Origin: Argyresthia goedartella
Lineage: Eukaryota; Arthropoda; Insecta; Lepidoptera; Argyresthiidae
NCBI GenBank assembly: GCA_949825045.1
Contig: OX463815.1
Coordinates: 22,313,231-22,377,230 of the forward strand
Direction of reading: 5' to 3'
Length of the DNA stretch: 64,000 nt
Part shown: one piece after another, positions 53,563 through 64,000 of the stretch
Layout: the number at the start of each line of letters is the position of its first letter
How positions within the stretch are numbered: position 1 is the stretch's first letter
Notes under the pieces: generated by a model
The model's input: only the letters and a program-made list of their open reading frames with translations
Database searches by the model: none
Told to the model about the DNA's origin: nothing
Position numbers and translations under genes: made by a program

Positions 53563-56429
53563 GTATGTAATATGTGTGTGGATATGAGGTGTTTCTATGT
53601 CAAATGAGAGAGTTCAATTTCCTTGAATAAATGTTATTGATTGTTGTTTATTTTTGATGATCAATTATCTAATTTGATTGACCTTATCTTCGCACAAACC
53701 TGTGATATAAATTGAGTCCGGTTCAGGTAAAAGACATCGGCCCCCGCAAAGTGTTTCTCGTACATATCAATGCTCCTATTTAGCGGTGAATTGGAGGCAT
53801 AGTTGGTGCGCGCGCGCTCGTACCCAAGCAGCGCCGGTGTGTGGCGACGGGACCAAATGTGATCGTATTAATGTAGTAGGACTTGCTACGTTGTGTAATT
53901 TTTTGTTTCAGCAAACCCAGATTCTTTTAGAAGCATGAAATAGGTAAAGAAAATCCATGAGAAAGAAATTAATAGTTTGAGATGGAGGTGATGTAATTGG
54001 TCATAAAAATTTTGGACGAGGCAAACATCGAATAATTATAAGCTTAAAGAAGGTAGTTACAGTTCCCTAAATCTAGATTCTGTCGTTGTTGTCATAAAAA
54101 AATGGGGGAAGGGGTGAGTGGACGATGCCCCAAACCTCGCATCTACCTGTGAATTCCAACCAGCGTTGCAAAGTGAAAGATCTCGCATCTAGATTAACAT
54201 ATAGTTGCGAGATCTGTTGAATTCCCTTTAATGAGGAGTAAGGATTTATATGCTACAATAGGGCCTAACGGACTCTGACAAACCTGGAGCTATTTTGATA
54301 TTCCCTGCGGATGTGATTCTTCGACCGAATGCAAATCATATTAATTCGTTAGCATTCCCGCAGAATGAAACTGCAACAACGCCACGTGACTCGGAAGTAT
54401 TCGCGGTCAACTGTCTCACTCAGACAACCGCGAGAACCGGCCAGCAATAATTTAATTCGCGGGGTTTGGAAGAGATATTCTCATCCTTTCTTACGTAACG
54501 GCGTTGTCATCGGGCACCACTACTACTCGCCATGACAATATGTACATCCCCTACCCTGTAAGACTTTTCAGGCAATCAGACCACCTACAAAAAGGAAGAT
54601 CGCTATTATTCGCCCAAGTTTGCAATATGACACAACCACCACATCACACAAGAGGATAAATTAGAATTCAATATACAATACAAATAGCCAACAGGCACTC
54701 CAGCTAACAGGTGGTGAAGTTTTAATCAACACCAAACCGACAGCATAATTCTTATCTGTAATAAATAACAATCAAAAATAGCTTCAATTGAAGCAGGCTA
54801 GATAAATTAAGTATATGTAGGTTTTTAAGAACGCTAATGCAAGCTCTTTCATTCGTAAGAATTTGGTATAGTTAAAAAACTTCACGGAAGGTGGAGAAAA
54901 ATGTAACCAGAGTAGTTCTAAAAAACGTTAATAAATACAGGAGCTAAGTAGATTAACGCAGTACTACTAAGTGTTACCTGTGTAACTTAATTTTACAGAA
55001 ATTTAGAATACAAAGGAAGGGAAATAACTAATCCGCTAGTTTGATTATTACAGGATGAGCTAACTGACAAAGAACTCAATTGTAATTTTAGTTCAGGATA
55101 TAAGAATGGGGAATGCCTACCTAAGCGGCTAGCCGACGACAGATTAACCTTAATCAGTTATGAAAACCCAGTAACACGCATCTCATGTCGGCGCAGCTAT
55201 TTAAATAGGCGAACGACAGTGCTACGCATTATGGATTATCATTATACGCTTTGAACCTACACATTTGATATTCAGATAAGTATAATGAGGAGTCCTAGTC
55301 GAGATAATTAACTTAACGTTCCAGTAACAATTATTGCAGCGTGAACTCGCAGACGTCGTTTTAAGACTTCTTTGTTATGTTAATTTTTATTACGATTTTA
55401 TTGTGATACAGGCTGGTTGATGTTTTACAAGTTTTTGCGAAATTGAAAGTTCGAATTATTCTAGATTCTTATTGGTAGTTGTCAGTTTTGGCAGGACTGG
55501 AAAAAATCATTTTCATTGAGCTGTTGGAGTCGTTTTGGTCATTTTGGTGCACATTTATCTCGTTTGACCAGTTTTGTTCGCGTTGTGAGGAGCTGTGTAA
55601 TGTGTTTTGGGCAGCCTTGACGCAGAAATAATTGTTCTTGGGCAAGAATTGATGCCGGCCTAAAATTTTCCTGATGTTTTCCCGATATTAAATCCATTAT
55701 TTCATCTGAATTCAAAGGCCAGACGTTGGAAGCGATCTGGGTATGTATTTGGTGTCTATATTCCGTGGTGGCATTTTGGTCGTGTTAGCGTTATTCTGGT
55801 ACTTATCATTTTATCTTATTTGTAGCTTTTGGTGGAGAGCTGCGCAATTTTTCGAAACCGAAACCGCGGACGCGTAGACCTCACCAAGGCGTGCTTTGGA
55901 GCAGGCAGACGCAGGCAGGCAGGCGTACGTGAAGGAGGAACTTGGACGCCGCATCAGGATATCCCGTATTTTTTAATCCCAATCCATTTTTTTTTGTTTA
56001 ATTGAACTGTCATATTTATTTCAATTTTAATTTCGCGCAGCTTCACTCTTTCGACAACTTTATATCTTTGAACAGGATTAGGTCGTCTGTTCATTAATTT
56101 CATCTAAATTCCTAAAGGCATTTGTACGCCACCGTCAAAGATGTTTTCGGCATACTTTTGGACAATCGTTCATTTAACCCCTCATCCATTCCATACGCAC
56201 TTCATATCCTCCTCATACAAACATTTCATCTTCACGTCAGTCCTGATCAAAGTGCGCATACAGCGTCAAAAGCAATTTTGGTGTTCATTTGCGACATAGA
56301 CTTTTTCAGTTTTTTTATCTCTTTTCTGGTTAAATTTTCGGTCTTGGACACGGTTGTAATTCAATATTTGGTTGTAAACTTTTGGTTATTATTATAAGAA
56401 TAAATTATACGTGTTTTGTCACTGAATGT

Positions 56430-56430
<1 letters not shown>
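53563..56430. other. no gene supported in 2.9 kb
   Basis: No frame with motifs on either strand. A small palindrome around AGATCTCGCATCTAGATT lies at 54178-54215. GC-richer text at 53780-53860 and 55850-55960 (GCAGGCAGGCAGGC) could be UTR of an unseen gene or old repeat. A 91-codon frame at 56122-56397 is hydrophobic, without homology I can see, and is not called. Confidence 0.45.

Positions 56431-56475
<45 letters not shown>
56431..56475. repeat. (TTAC)n microsatellite
   Basis: About eleven TTAC units, just left of the truncated mariner. Confidence 0.93.
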
Positions 56476-56559
56476 GAAATCTCTACTATATTGACACTGC
56501 CTTGTGGTGTACAGTTAAAAAGGACAAGCAAAGACAATATTGGTCAAAACGCAAAACCG

Positions 56560-57151
56560 CCAAACGCTCACAAGTAACTTTTTTGGAGTAAATTTTCTCT
56601 TGGGTCATGGTTTGGCTGGTTCGGCAGGGTTCAGCCATTGCGATGAGCGCTTCCGATTATCGTACAGGATCCACTTTTCATCACAGGTAATGATTCGATT
56701 TAAAATCCTTTCATTATTGTGCCGGGTGAGTAATGCAACGCAGCAGTCAACGCGCGTTTGTTGATTTGCTTCACTCAGTTCGTGAGGTACCCACCTTTCA
56801 AGCTTTTTCACTTTCCTAATTTGCTTCAAGTGGATTAAAACAGTTTTATCACTAACACCGCAGCCTGCAGCTAACTCGGACGTGGTTTGCGATGGATCCG
56901 CTTCCACAATAGCCTTAAATTCTTCATTATCAACTTTGATCTCCGGCCGTACGGGGCTTGTTCTGCAGGTTGAAATTTCCAGAACGAAAACGTTGGAACC
57001 AAAAACGCACTGTGTTTTCTATTGCGGCACCGTCGCCATACACTTCATTAATCTTTTGAGCCGTTTCTGCAGCACTGGTGCCACGGTAGAACTCATACTC
57101 GTAAATAACGCGATATTTCAAGTTTTTCATTTTGTAAGCTGAGTGACGCAA
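56560..57151 (-). pseudogene. mariner transposase N-terminal half, broken
   Basis: HTH region from 57151 (MKNLKYRVIYEYEF, FRSGNFNLQNKP), then a deletion near 56920 that shifts the frame. The second part (56907-56605) holds DPSQTTSELAAGCGVSDKT and the first catalytic motif TCDEKWILYDN. The second and third Asp are lost with the truncation. Where both copies overlap, this one keeps the frame that copy 1 breaks at 12440. Confidence 0.9.
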
Positions 57152-57317
57152 GAAAAAAAAACAATTGAGGAAAAAACAAATGAATTATAATTTTAGAAAC
57201 ACAAATACAAGAGTAAATAGCTGTATAAATTTGAATTTGGAATTCCTAACCATAGAGGAGATATTTGAGATCAAAGTGGCCAGTACGGCGAAACGCCAAT
57301 TTCATATGTAAGGACAT
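56560..57317 (-). mobile_element. mariner, truncated second copy
   Basis: Same family as 11864-13145, minus strand. The 5' end (near 57317) still reads CTTACATATGAAATTGGCGT, but its outer bases are rearranged (CTTACATATG twice). Similarity stops at 56560, inside the transposase gene after GAGCGTTTGG, so the 3' 40% is missing. Confidence 0.9.
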
Positions 57318-57668
57318 ATGTAAGGTAATATATACAGTAATAAAGTACTTTGACTTTGACTATGACTTTTGTTAATATGTAGGTCTTAGATGAACGTTTC
57401 TCCAAGTTCAAGTTCAAGAACAAGTTCAAATATTTTTATTCATGATAGAACAAAAATAGAGACTTAATGAACGTCATAACATAATTAAGAAAGCATAATA
57501 TAACATTAAGTAGGTGCCTAATTATTACATAGAACATAATATATTGGGTGCAATGAACTAGTTTAATGCCAGATGTCGGTGTCTTGGAAAAAGTAATTAA
57601 TTTTGGAGTAAGCCTTATTGCACAAGGTGTGCTTTATACATTTTTTGAATCGAGCTTCAGTCAAGTTT

Positions 57669-57742
57669 TGTATTTCTTGCAGAATTTTATTGTAGAAGCG
57701 TATCTGTATACGCTTCTACAATAAAATTCTGCAAGAAATACA
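57669..57742. repeat. palindrome 1, 35-base perfect arms, CTGT loop
   Basis: Arms 57669-57703 and 57708-57742 are perfect complements around CTGT. One arm (minus strand TACAATAAAATTCTGCAAG) is LINE coding text; the other is its inverted copy. Confidence 0.95.
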
Positions 57743-57802
57743 CGATATTTGGCATAGTCATTTTGGGACACTGTTGTCCCAAAATGACTATGCCAAATAT
57801 CG
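57743..57802. repeat. palindrome 2, 28-base perfect arms, CTGT loop
   Basis: Arms 57743-57770 and 57775-57802 are perfect complements around CTGT. It begins at the base after palindrome 1 ends. Confidence 0.95.
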
Positions 57803-58300
57803 TTTGCCACTTCCGGGACATGGCCTGTTGCTCAATTAGTGACTCTTCACACTCACATATATTGAGGCTGTTCCCTCTATTATATAATGCCACCTTTAAT
57901 ATGTTTAGATAAGTTTCGCTTCACTTCTGGTCACTACCCGATAGCTAAGTTATTTTATTTTATTTTTTATTTTATTTATTTCAGGTTTGCCAACAGACAA
58001 CACATGTTTTCTTAATATTATTCTTAAAAGTTTACATTTTAGATGTTTGTCTACAAAGGCGAATACAGCCCGCTTATAGAAAAAAAACCTTATATAACAT
58101 TAAGTAATTACAAATTAACAGATAATTAGTAATAAACAATTACAAGACAATAACCGCATGGCAAATTAAGTAGGAATACATTTATTTGAATTAGGTAAAG
58201 TATAATTATAATTAAAATTGAAATTAAAAAGGGGTAATTTTTTAGGAATTTAGGAATTTATTTGAATTGGTTTGATTCAATAAATAAATTGATTAGTTGG

Positions 58301-60326
58301 TTAGTTAGTCAGGTGTAGTTCGAGCTTTGGACAGAATGAAGAAAGTTTATCATGAAACACGTCGAAGGATGTTGTTTGACATTTGTGCAGAGTGTTATAC
58401 ATTCTTATCATTCTCGTAGTGGGGGAGTTAATGCAGAGGTTTGTCTTCCAAAGTTTCTCTCTGAACAGTTTATGAGTGCCTGGTCGTGGGAATCTGCTTG
58501 GAACCGAGATGGTGAATGAATCCAAGAGCTGCGGACAGTCCACCTGACCGGTTAGCACTTTATGCATAAATTTCAAGTCGTGAACCTTTCTTCTGATTGT
58601 AAGAGGCATCATGTGGAAGTTACCGAGCCGTTCGGCGTGTGACCGAAATTGGAGGTCGCCAAGAGTAGTGTTAGCGAGGTAGCACAGAAATATCTTTTGG
58701 ACTCTTTCCTATGTGTCTTTATGGACCTGATAAATTGGGTTCCACACCTGTGAGCAATACTCCAAGTTTGTTCTGACTAACGTGTTAAAGAGCAGTATTT
58801 TAGTACTAGCCTTTCTAAAAGGCTTGGCGGCTCTAACCAGAAATCCCCACATTTTGGATGCTTTCCTACTGATGTGAGGGATGAAGCTTAGTTTGCTGTC
58901 TATAAGGATGCCAAGGTCGCGTATTATGTTAACTCGTGGAAGGTTCGAACCATTGATAGTATAACTCGTGGAAAAATGCTTGATATTACGTGTAAAAGAA
59001 ATACTGTAGCACTTATTTGAATTTAGCTCCATTTTGTGGTATTCACACCATTGACAAAGTCTGTCGATGTCTAGTTGCAAATTAAGTGCATCTCCCTCTT
59101 CAGAAATGGGAAGCATTATTTTTCGGTCATCCGCAAACATATATGCCTCGGCGTATTTGAAGCAGTCAACAATGTCGTTTATGTATACCACAAACAGCAG
59201 AGGACCAAGATGGGAGCCTTGTGGGACGCCTGAGGTTGCATTGAAAGGAGCTTACTGCTGACCGTTGACTACTACGTAGGACTTACGATCGATTAAGTAA
59301 GATATAATCCACTCCAACAGAGGATTAAGAAAGCCGTGTCGTTTGAGTTTCCCTACAAGAGTGTCAAAGTCCACCTTATCAAAAGCTTTGCTAAAGTCCG
59401 TATATACTGCATCCACTTGTACCCGTCTATCCACAAAACTAATGAGGTGATCGGTGTATGCTATAAGGTTAGAATTCGTAGATCTGCCTTGGAGGAAGCC
59501 GTGCTATCTGTCAGAAAGTTGGTGAGATACTTGATTCAGCAGGTGTGGATATACAAGAGTCTCGAACTTTTTTGCGAAAATGGGAAGAATTGTGATGGGT
59601 CTGTACTGCTTGATATCCTTTGTGATACCCTCCTTGGGTATAGGAACTATCTTACCCAGATTGTATATAAAAGTGAGCGGCCAGGATAAAATATCTGCGC
59701 AGTGTTTTACAAAAGAAGATGGCAGATCATCAGAGCCAGGTCCCGTGGTAGGGTCAAGTTTTCGTAACTTGTCTCGAACTGCAAGCTCGTTGACAATCAT
59801 AGACGACAATGAGGTGCACCCCATGGAATCAATGTCGTCATTTTGTGCGGTGTATAGACTATGGTATACTGAGCTATTAGAGTATATGAAGGCGAAGTTC
59901 TTAGCAAAGAGATCGCTTATGTCCTTGCTATTATTTCCTGTTTCGGCGTCTAATGTCATGATGGAGGGAAATTCGCTCTTGTTATTCCTCCTCTGTTTTA
60001 TATATGACTAGAAATATTTTGGATATCTTTGATGCTTTGTTCGACTTTTTTAACATAATAGTTATAACAGTCAGTAATAACCAGTCGCATCTTTTTCTTA
60101 GCATTTCAAATGTTAGTTTGTCTAAAGGGTGGTGGAATTTGTTTACTTTCAGCCTTATTTTATGCTTTTCTTTCAATAAGCTTTTTATACTTGGCGTGAA
60201 CCACGGCGGATAGTTAGAAGTTCGACTTTTCGTGAGGGGTACATATTTCTTCATGACGATGTTTAACTTTTCATAAAGTTTTTCTAACATTTCATTTACA
60301 CTGGAGCAATCGTCGAACACGTTCAC
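58301..60326 (-). pseudogene. LINE ORF2, RT only, broken
   Basis: It begins in the linker before the RT (NYPPWFTPSIKSLLKEKHK at 60180). Then: GPGSDDLPSSFVKHC and KEGITKDIKQYRPI (59700-59560), DFSKAFDKVDFDTL (59370), FADDRKIMLP (59130), LGILIDSKLSF (58900), and a C terminus ending TN at 58301. In-frame stop at 59252-59254, plus frameshifts near 59980, 59500, 58700 and 58615. No endonuclease motif was found between this and ORF1. Confidence 0.88.
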
Positions 60327-60356
60327 CCGTTTGACCGTTCTCTTGAGTCTTTGTCC

Positions 60357-61335
60357 TTAATCCACACTATTTTCGAAGTAGTTGTCTTTCTCACCAGTAC
60401 TGATCCAGACAAACTTGTAATCAGATGCTTTAGCTTTCAGTCTGGCTAAAATGTGTAGTTCGCGGTTTGTAGGGGAAAGATGCTCTGAGACATACACACC
60501 ATTTTTGTCTCCTGCTATGCCAAGATGGTGGGAGCTAAGTTTATCCTTCGGGTTTGCTTTATTGAAGGTCTTTACAGCAGCTAGCAGTGTGTCGCGTAGA
60601 AGGGGAGTGCTGAGCTTTGCAACGATGGATCGCGGGCGTAAGCTGTCTTGCTTTGATTTCGCAGTCCTTGTGCATAGATGTATATCATTGGTTTTGATTT
60701 CGCATGACACAACTTGTGCTAGTTGTTGAATTGTGTTAACCGGGTTTTCTGCCTTGTGTTCTGGGATACACTGTATCAATGTTCGCTGCCCGAGCGTGCT
60801 ATTCCATCTCCATTACTCGAAAATGCTGGTCTTTGGTGGTAGATCGTAGGGATTCGTTCTCGTTTTGTAGCGTGCTAATCAATGCCGTCTTCTTTTTGGA
60901 ATATTCTCGCAATTCCTCGAATTGTCGGTTGAAAAAGTCCATTGCTTCTTTATTGTTGTAACTTCATCCTTCATTTCTTTAAACTCCTTCCGAAAGTTGC
61001 AGAATTCTCTGTTCATCGTTGTTTTGATCACGTTGACTAACTCCTTCTCCATAAATTTGCGTAATTCAGTTTGTACCGTTTCTTTTATATCCTGAAGAGG
61101 TGTTTGATTTTGAACTCGACAGTCTTGGTGGCGTACAGGAGTCTGGTCTTTATTATTTTTCCGGATTCCTTTGTTATATTCTGGACAAACCTATGAGTTC
61201 TCCTTGCTCAGTGAACTCAGTTTGGCTCATGGACAAGCACTCGCGATGGTAGGTAGCGGTGCACTTGGAGCAGCTCAGACCAACGTCGTCGTCTCCCGCG
61301 AAGGACTGCTCGCAGGCTGTGCACACAGTCATGAT
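60357..61335 (-). pseudogene. LINE ORF1 with PHD-like finger, broken
   Basis: Minus strand from 61335: MTVCTACEQSFAGDDD, then CSKCTATYHRECL, a Cys/His finger typical of ORF1 of CR1-like LINEs. A region rich in Glu/Lys (coiled-coil-like) with several stops follows. From 60779 an open 140 codons includes CIPEHKAENP, ISTGEKDNYF and a stop at 60357. It would bind LINE RNA. Confidence 0.75.
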
Positions 61336-62516
61336 TGGTACTGATGGATTATTATTGCGTGGTCTGGAACGTTAATGCTGCAGTACTACACCACGAGCCA
61401 AACTCAGTATGGGCGAAGCGCAATTAGTTGCATTTACCAAACGCAGTTTTAACACTCTTACTACACCTCGAGCCAGGCCTTTAGTAGTGATGAGTCACTA
61501 TTGTCGGTATTCAGAGCATAGTTTCGGTCACAAATCACAGTAAATACATACATAAGTTGAAAACTAATAACACGTCAACAGAGTAAAAAGTATAGGCACT
61601 AGTTATAGCGAAAATTTTGATAGTATAGACCGCTGAAAGTAATTTTAATGTTGAAATTACTACGCGACAAAATGTAAACAAGTCTTTTCTTATCCAACGT
61701 TACGTTCCGATAACGTTACCGATAGCTCTAGCAATCGCAAATAAAAACCAAATGACAATAAAATAAACTCTGTGCAGAGCAACATGTACTACACGGCATG
61801 AGTGCCTTGAGCATGTCTTCCTAAATATATAACATGCTTCCGCAGAATTTTATTGATACCGCGAGTTTATATGTATTGAGAAATAAATAAAAAAATATTT
61901 TGCTCGGTGACCGAATACTTGACATACACATAAGGGAAATATTAAACTGCACATAAAAAATACTGATTTGCACAGAAAATATTCCTTATATTTGGTGCGG
62001 TAGCTTAGGTGAAGGGTAAAGGGGGTGAGCGAAGCGGAGCCCCCTTTATCCTTCGTGTTAGGTTTAAAATGTAAGAACAACAAAAATACTTAAAACATAA
62101 ACAAGTACTCATTAAATATTTAAAACATAAAAATGTTTCTTGCTGATCCTTTTTTGCTGCGCAAATTTCGATGTGCAATTAAATACCAGCCTTTAAATAA
62201 GATATAATTTTATTCTATTATTCGCAATTTGCATTTTTATTGTATTGCACTAATTGAATGCTGTTGTATATCACTACGTCCTAGATGTGCTGTGCCGAGA
62301 AATGTTATGTTGCCACATATTATGTTACCATTTCTACGCAAAATAAGTTGCCTCTGTGGCCTCCATGATACAAGTTTTACATAGTGTGGAGAGTTGGAGA
62401 TGTTGTGACGTTTGGTAGGTAAGGAGGTGGCAAAATAAGCACTACCAAGTCATCATCAAAAAATATATATTAGGGACAACAGGTCCCGTAAATTAAAAGA
62501 AAGGGTCGTGGGTGGT
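61336..62516. other. LINE 5' region and unassigned spacer
   Basis: The first part may be the 5' UTR of the LINE. A small inverted pair (GGTAAAGGGGG / CCCCCTTTA) lies near 62017-62050. No gene. Confidence 0.4.
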
Positions 62517-62792
62517 CTATGCCCTGTCTAGATTGGCCGCCGTAGGTCCGGTACTCTCCTGGCTGGTCGATGGCGGGCGGTCCGAAGCAGGGGTCGCGCT
62601 CGGCCGGGTGTGATGAGGAGTAGGAACGGCGGCGGGCGAACGTCGAGCGGTTCCAGCCCAGGCCGCCAAGATAGTGGTTGTGCGTTTTCCGGGTTTTCTC
62701 GTTAAAAACGACGCACCCTGTGAAATATGCACCGGGTTAAAATTTTGTTCGTGCTCACTCTGCTTTGTGAACTCCTTGTCTTCAGACTTCAA
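62517..62792 (-). other. possible short coding segment of unknown nature
   Basis: A 91-codon minus-strand frame, GC-rich in the first half, Pro/Ala/Ser/Thr-rich near the end (RRSPAAVPTPHHTRPSATPA). It stands out in base composition from its AT-rich surroundings. It could be an exon, a LINE 5' part or chance. No motif recognised. Confidence 0.25.
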
Positions 62793-63229
62793 TTAGGTAC
62801 GACCATTTAAATAAGCACGGGCACCGTAAGCGTAAGCGTGTTTGTGTTCAAAAATCAGAGCGGAGTTATGGTGAGCCTATGTGCTAATACAAAAGCACAG
62901 AAAGCAATAGTTAACATACTAAAAAAGAAGGTAGGTACAAACTACTAGGTACAAGAACAAAGACGCAGTATTTAGCCACGAATAATGCGTTAAGCAATAA
63001 ATGCAATGAGTAAATAAAATGTATTTAAATTAACCTTAACTCGAGGAAGACCACAAGTACGCTATTTTACTGGTAAAGCTAAGCTACTTATAATACCTAC
63101 TTCTAAAATAACGTTCAACACTTTGCACTGCACTTACCAATTACGTGGGTGCGTAATTCACCAATTTATATTGGTGTCAGGAGAAGATATGTCGCCTCAA
63201 AAGGTGTCCGCGACCACCGAATAAAATAA

Positions 63230-63450
63230 AAGGTGAAATAATAAAAGCCCGCACGAACTGCGAGACGACGCGTATATTTATTTGCGTGCAATTCGGTATG
63301 GATCCTTTGTCCAAACGCCCTTTGTCTACGCCCGCCAACGCGGACTCGGGTTGGCGGGCGAGCCGCGCCCGCGCATAGCAACTCTGGAAATTTCTATGAA
63401 GTAACTAAACTCATCGCGGGACCGAGTACGATCGCGCAGAATAGTGCGAA
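63230..63450. other. CpG-rich stretch, possible promoter
   Basis: Many CpG dinucleotides (GCGAGACGACGCG, CGCCCGCCAACGCGG, GCCGCGCCCGCGC) in an otherwise AT-rich context. It might be a promoter or 5' exon of a gene lying beyond the window. A 71-codon frame on the minus strand (63166-63381) is not convincing. Confidence 0.3.
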
Positions 63451-64000
63451 CGCGTAAACATCGTATTGTTTTATTACATAATTTGTTTATTTTGATAATG
63501 TGTTCATGTTTAACTCTTCTTTTACTAAATAAAAGACTTTAATTTAGGATTAAATAGATTGATTCATTAGGTGTTTAATTGAAATATGATGTTTTTGTAT
63601 AAATTGATTTGTAAAATATAATAATAATTAAAGTGTAAATACGATATGTACGTGCAACGTTACCTTACCCCGCGTGCCACGAAAGGATTTAGTTCCTAAG
63701 AATAAAATCCGCGCAATATACGCTTACGTATTTGCATTTACCCATTCATACTTTTTTTCATACTTCTCGCATTCATAAAAACAGTAGCACCTGGATTATA
63801 CCTATAGATGGCAATGCATCCAAACTAATGAAGGTGTCCAGGTTTTTGTTAAACCAATACAAATACTATTTTGCAGAAAGTTGTAGTAAGAGCACGGGAA
63901 GTAACGATTGCGCATTTACTTATTTAAACCTTAATGTTTCGACACTTGATAAATTTTGGAGCCAGTTTTTTGCTGAAATATTTGTCCTTGTCAATACGTA
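63451..64000. other. no feature seen
   Basis: AT-rich end of the window, nothing recognised. Confidence 0.45.

Larger units (their letters stand above)
57403..57949 (-). pseudogene. LINE 3' end with a rearranged coding part
   Basis: The minus strand encodes NLTEARFKKCIKHTLCNKAY and NYFFQDTDIWH to a TAA at 57563-57565, like the last residues of a jockey-type RT ORF. AATAAA and a TTGAAC-repeat tail follow near 57403-57430. Upstream coding text (57893-57803) is separated from it by the two palindromes at 57669-57802. Confidence 0.6.
57950..61335 (-). mobile_element. CR1/jockey-like LINE lacking its endonuclease
   Basis: From 61335 down: ORF1 with an N-terminal PHD-like zinc finger, ORF1 body, the RT part of ORF2, and a 3' tail of AAATA repeats (57950-57983). 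The endonuclease that should stand between ORF1 and the RT is absent, and the join lies near 60340. Confidence 0.85.

Noticed and set aside
56122..56397. 91-codon hydrophobic plus-strand frame
   Set aside because: No motif, no clear start context, and AT-rich DNA gives such frames by chance.
57687..57893. 68-codon minus-strand frame across the palindromes
   Set aside because: Its second half is translated through the inverted copies and cannot be original coding sequence.
1..64000. CRISPR arrays, bacterial operons, integrons, rRNA genes
   Set aside because: None seen. Direct repeats are microsatellites, minisatellites or transposon copies, and the genes have introns.

Overview
This is a eukaryotic window, AT-rich and intron-containing, and most likely from a moth or butterfly (Lepidoptera). 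The evidence is: spliced genes with GT..AG introns; tRNA-derived SINEs; several copies of a short dispersed repeat that I remember from moth and butterfly genomes (starts ACCGGTCAAGTGCGAGT, ends GTACGGAACCCT); a mariner of the cecropia-like type; and a TTAGG-rich stretch, TTAGG being the usual insect telomere unit. Nothing looks bacterial: there are no operons, CRISPR arrays or rRNA genes.

Host genes. I can support two. The first (+, coding 22647-31636) has five coding exons and makes a 545-residue chromatin reader: two winged-helix modules, AT-hook-like basic patches, a tandem PHD pair and a C-terminal SAM domain. Its last intron is 6 kb long, and the SAM domain is completed by a small terminal exon beyond it. 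The second (-, 32382-33579) has three exons and encodes a 203-residue Mpv17-like protein 2. The two genes are tail to tail, 745 bases apart. Upstream regulatory DNA cannot be resolved.

Mobile DNA fills most of the rest. From left to right: a decayed copia element cut by the window edge (1 to about 3060, -); a nearly full-length I-like LINE with RNase H (about 3248-8700, -); a 1.7 kb fold-back element (8798-10482); dispersed repeats; a dead mariner with both ends (11864-13145); and a nested stack at 14213-21357, where a DD82E/Sailor-like transposon appears to contain an RTE-like LINE and a DD37D maT element. The last intron of the host gene carries another LINE (about 26330-29330). Between 29.4 and 39 kb there are MITEs, SINEs, LINE scraps and a TTAGG-like array.

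The most interesting element is at 39566-43866: terminal inverted repeats enclose one intact two-exon gene for a 964-residue transposase-like protein. I cannot place it firmly; it is possibly Sola-like. Next comes a LINE split by a young Ty3/gypsy element (48007-52967) with two identical 109-base LTRs and a 5-base target duplication. The right side has a truncated mariner (56560-57317), a LINE tail carrying two abutting near-perfect palindromes (57669-57802), and a LINE lacking its endonuclease (57950-61335). The last 2.6 kb has no supported gene.
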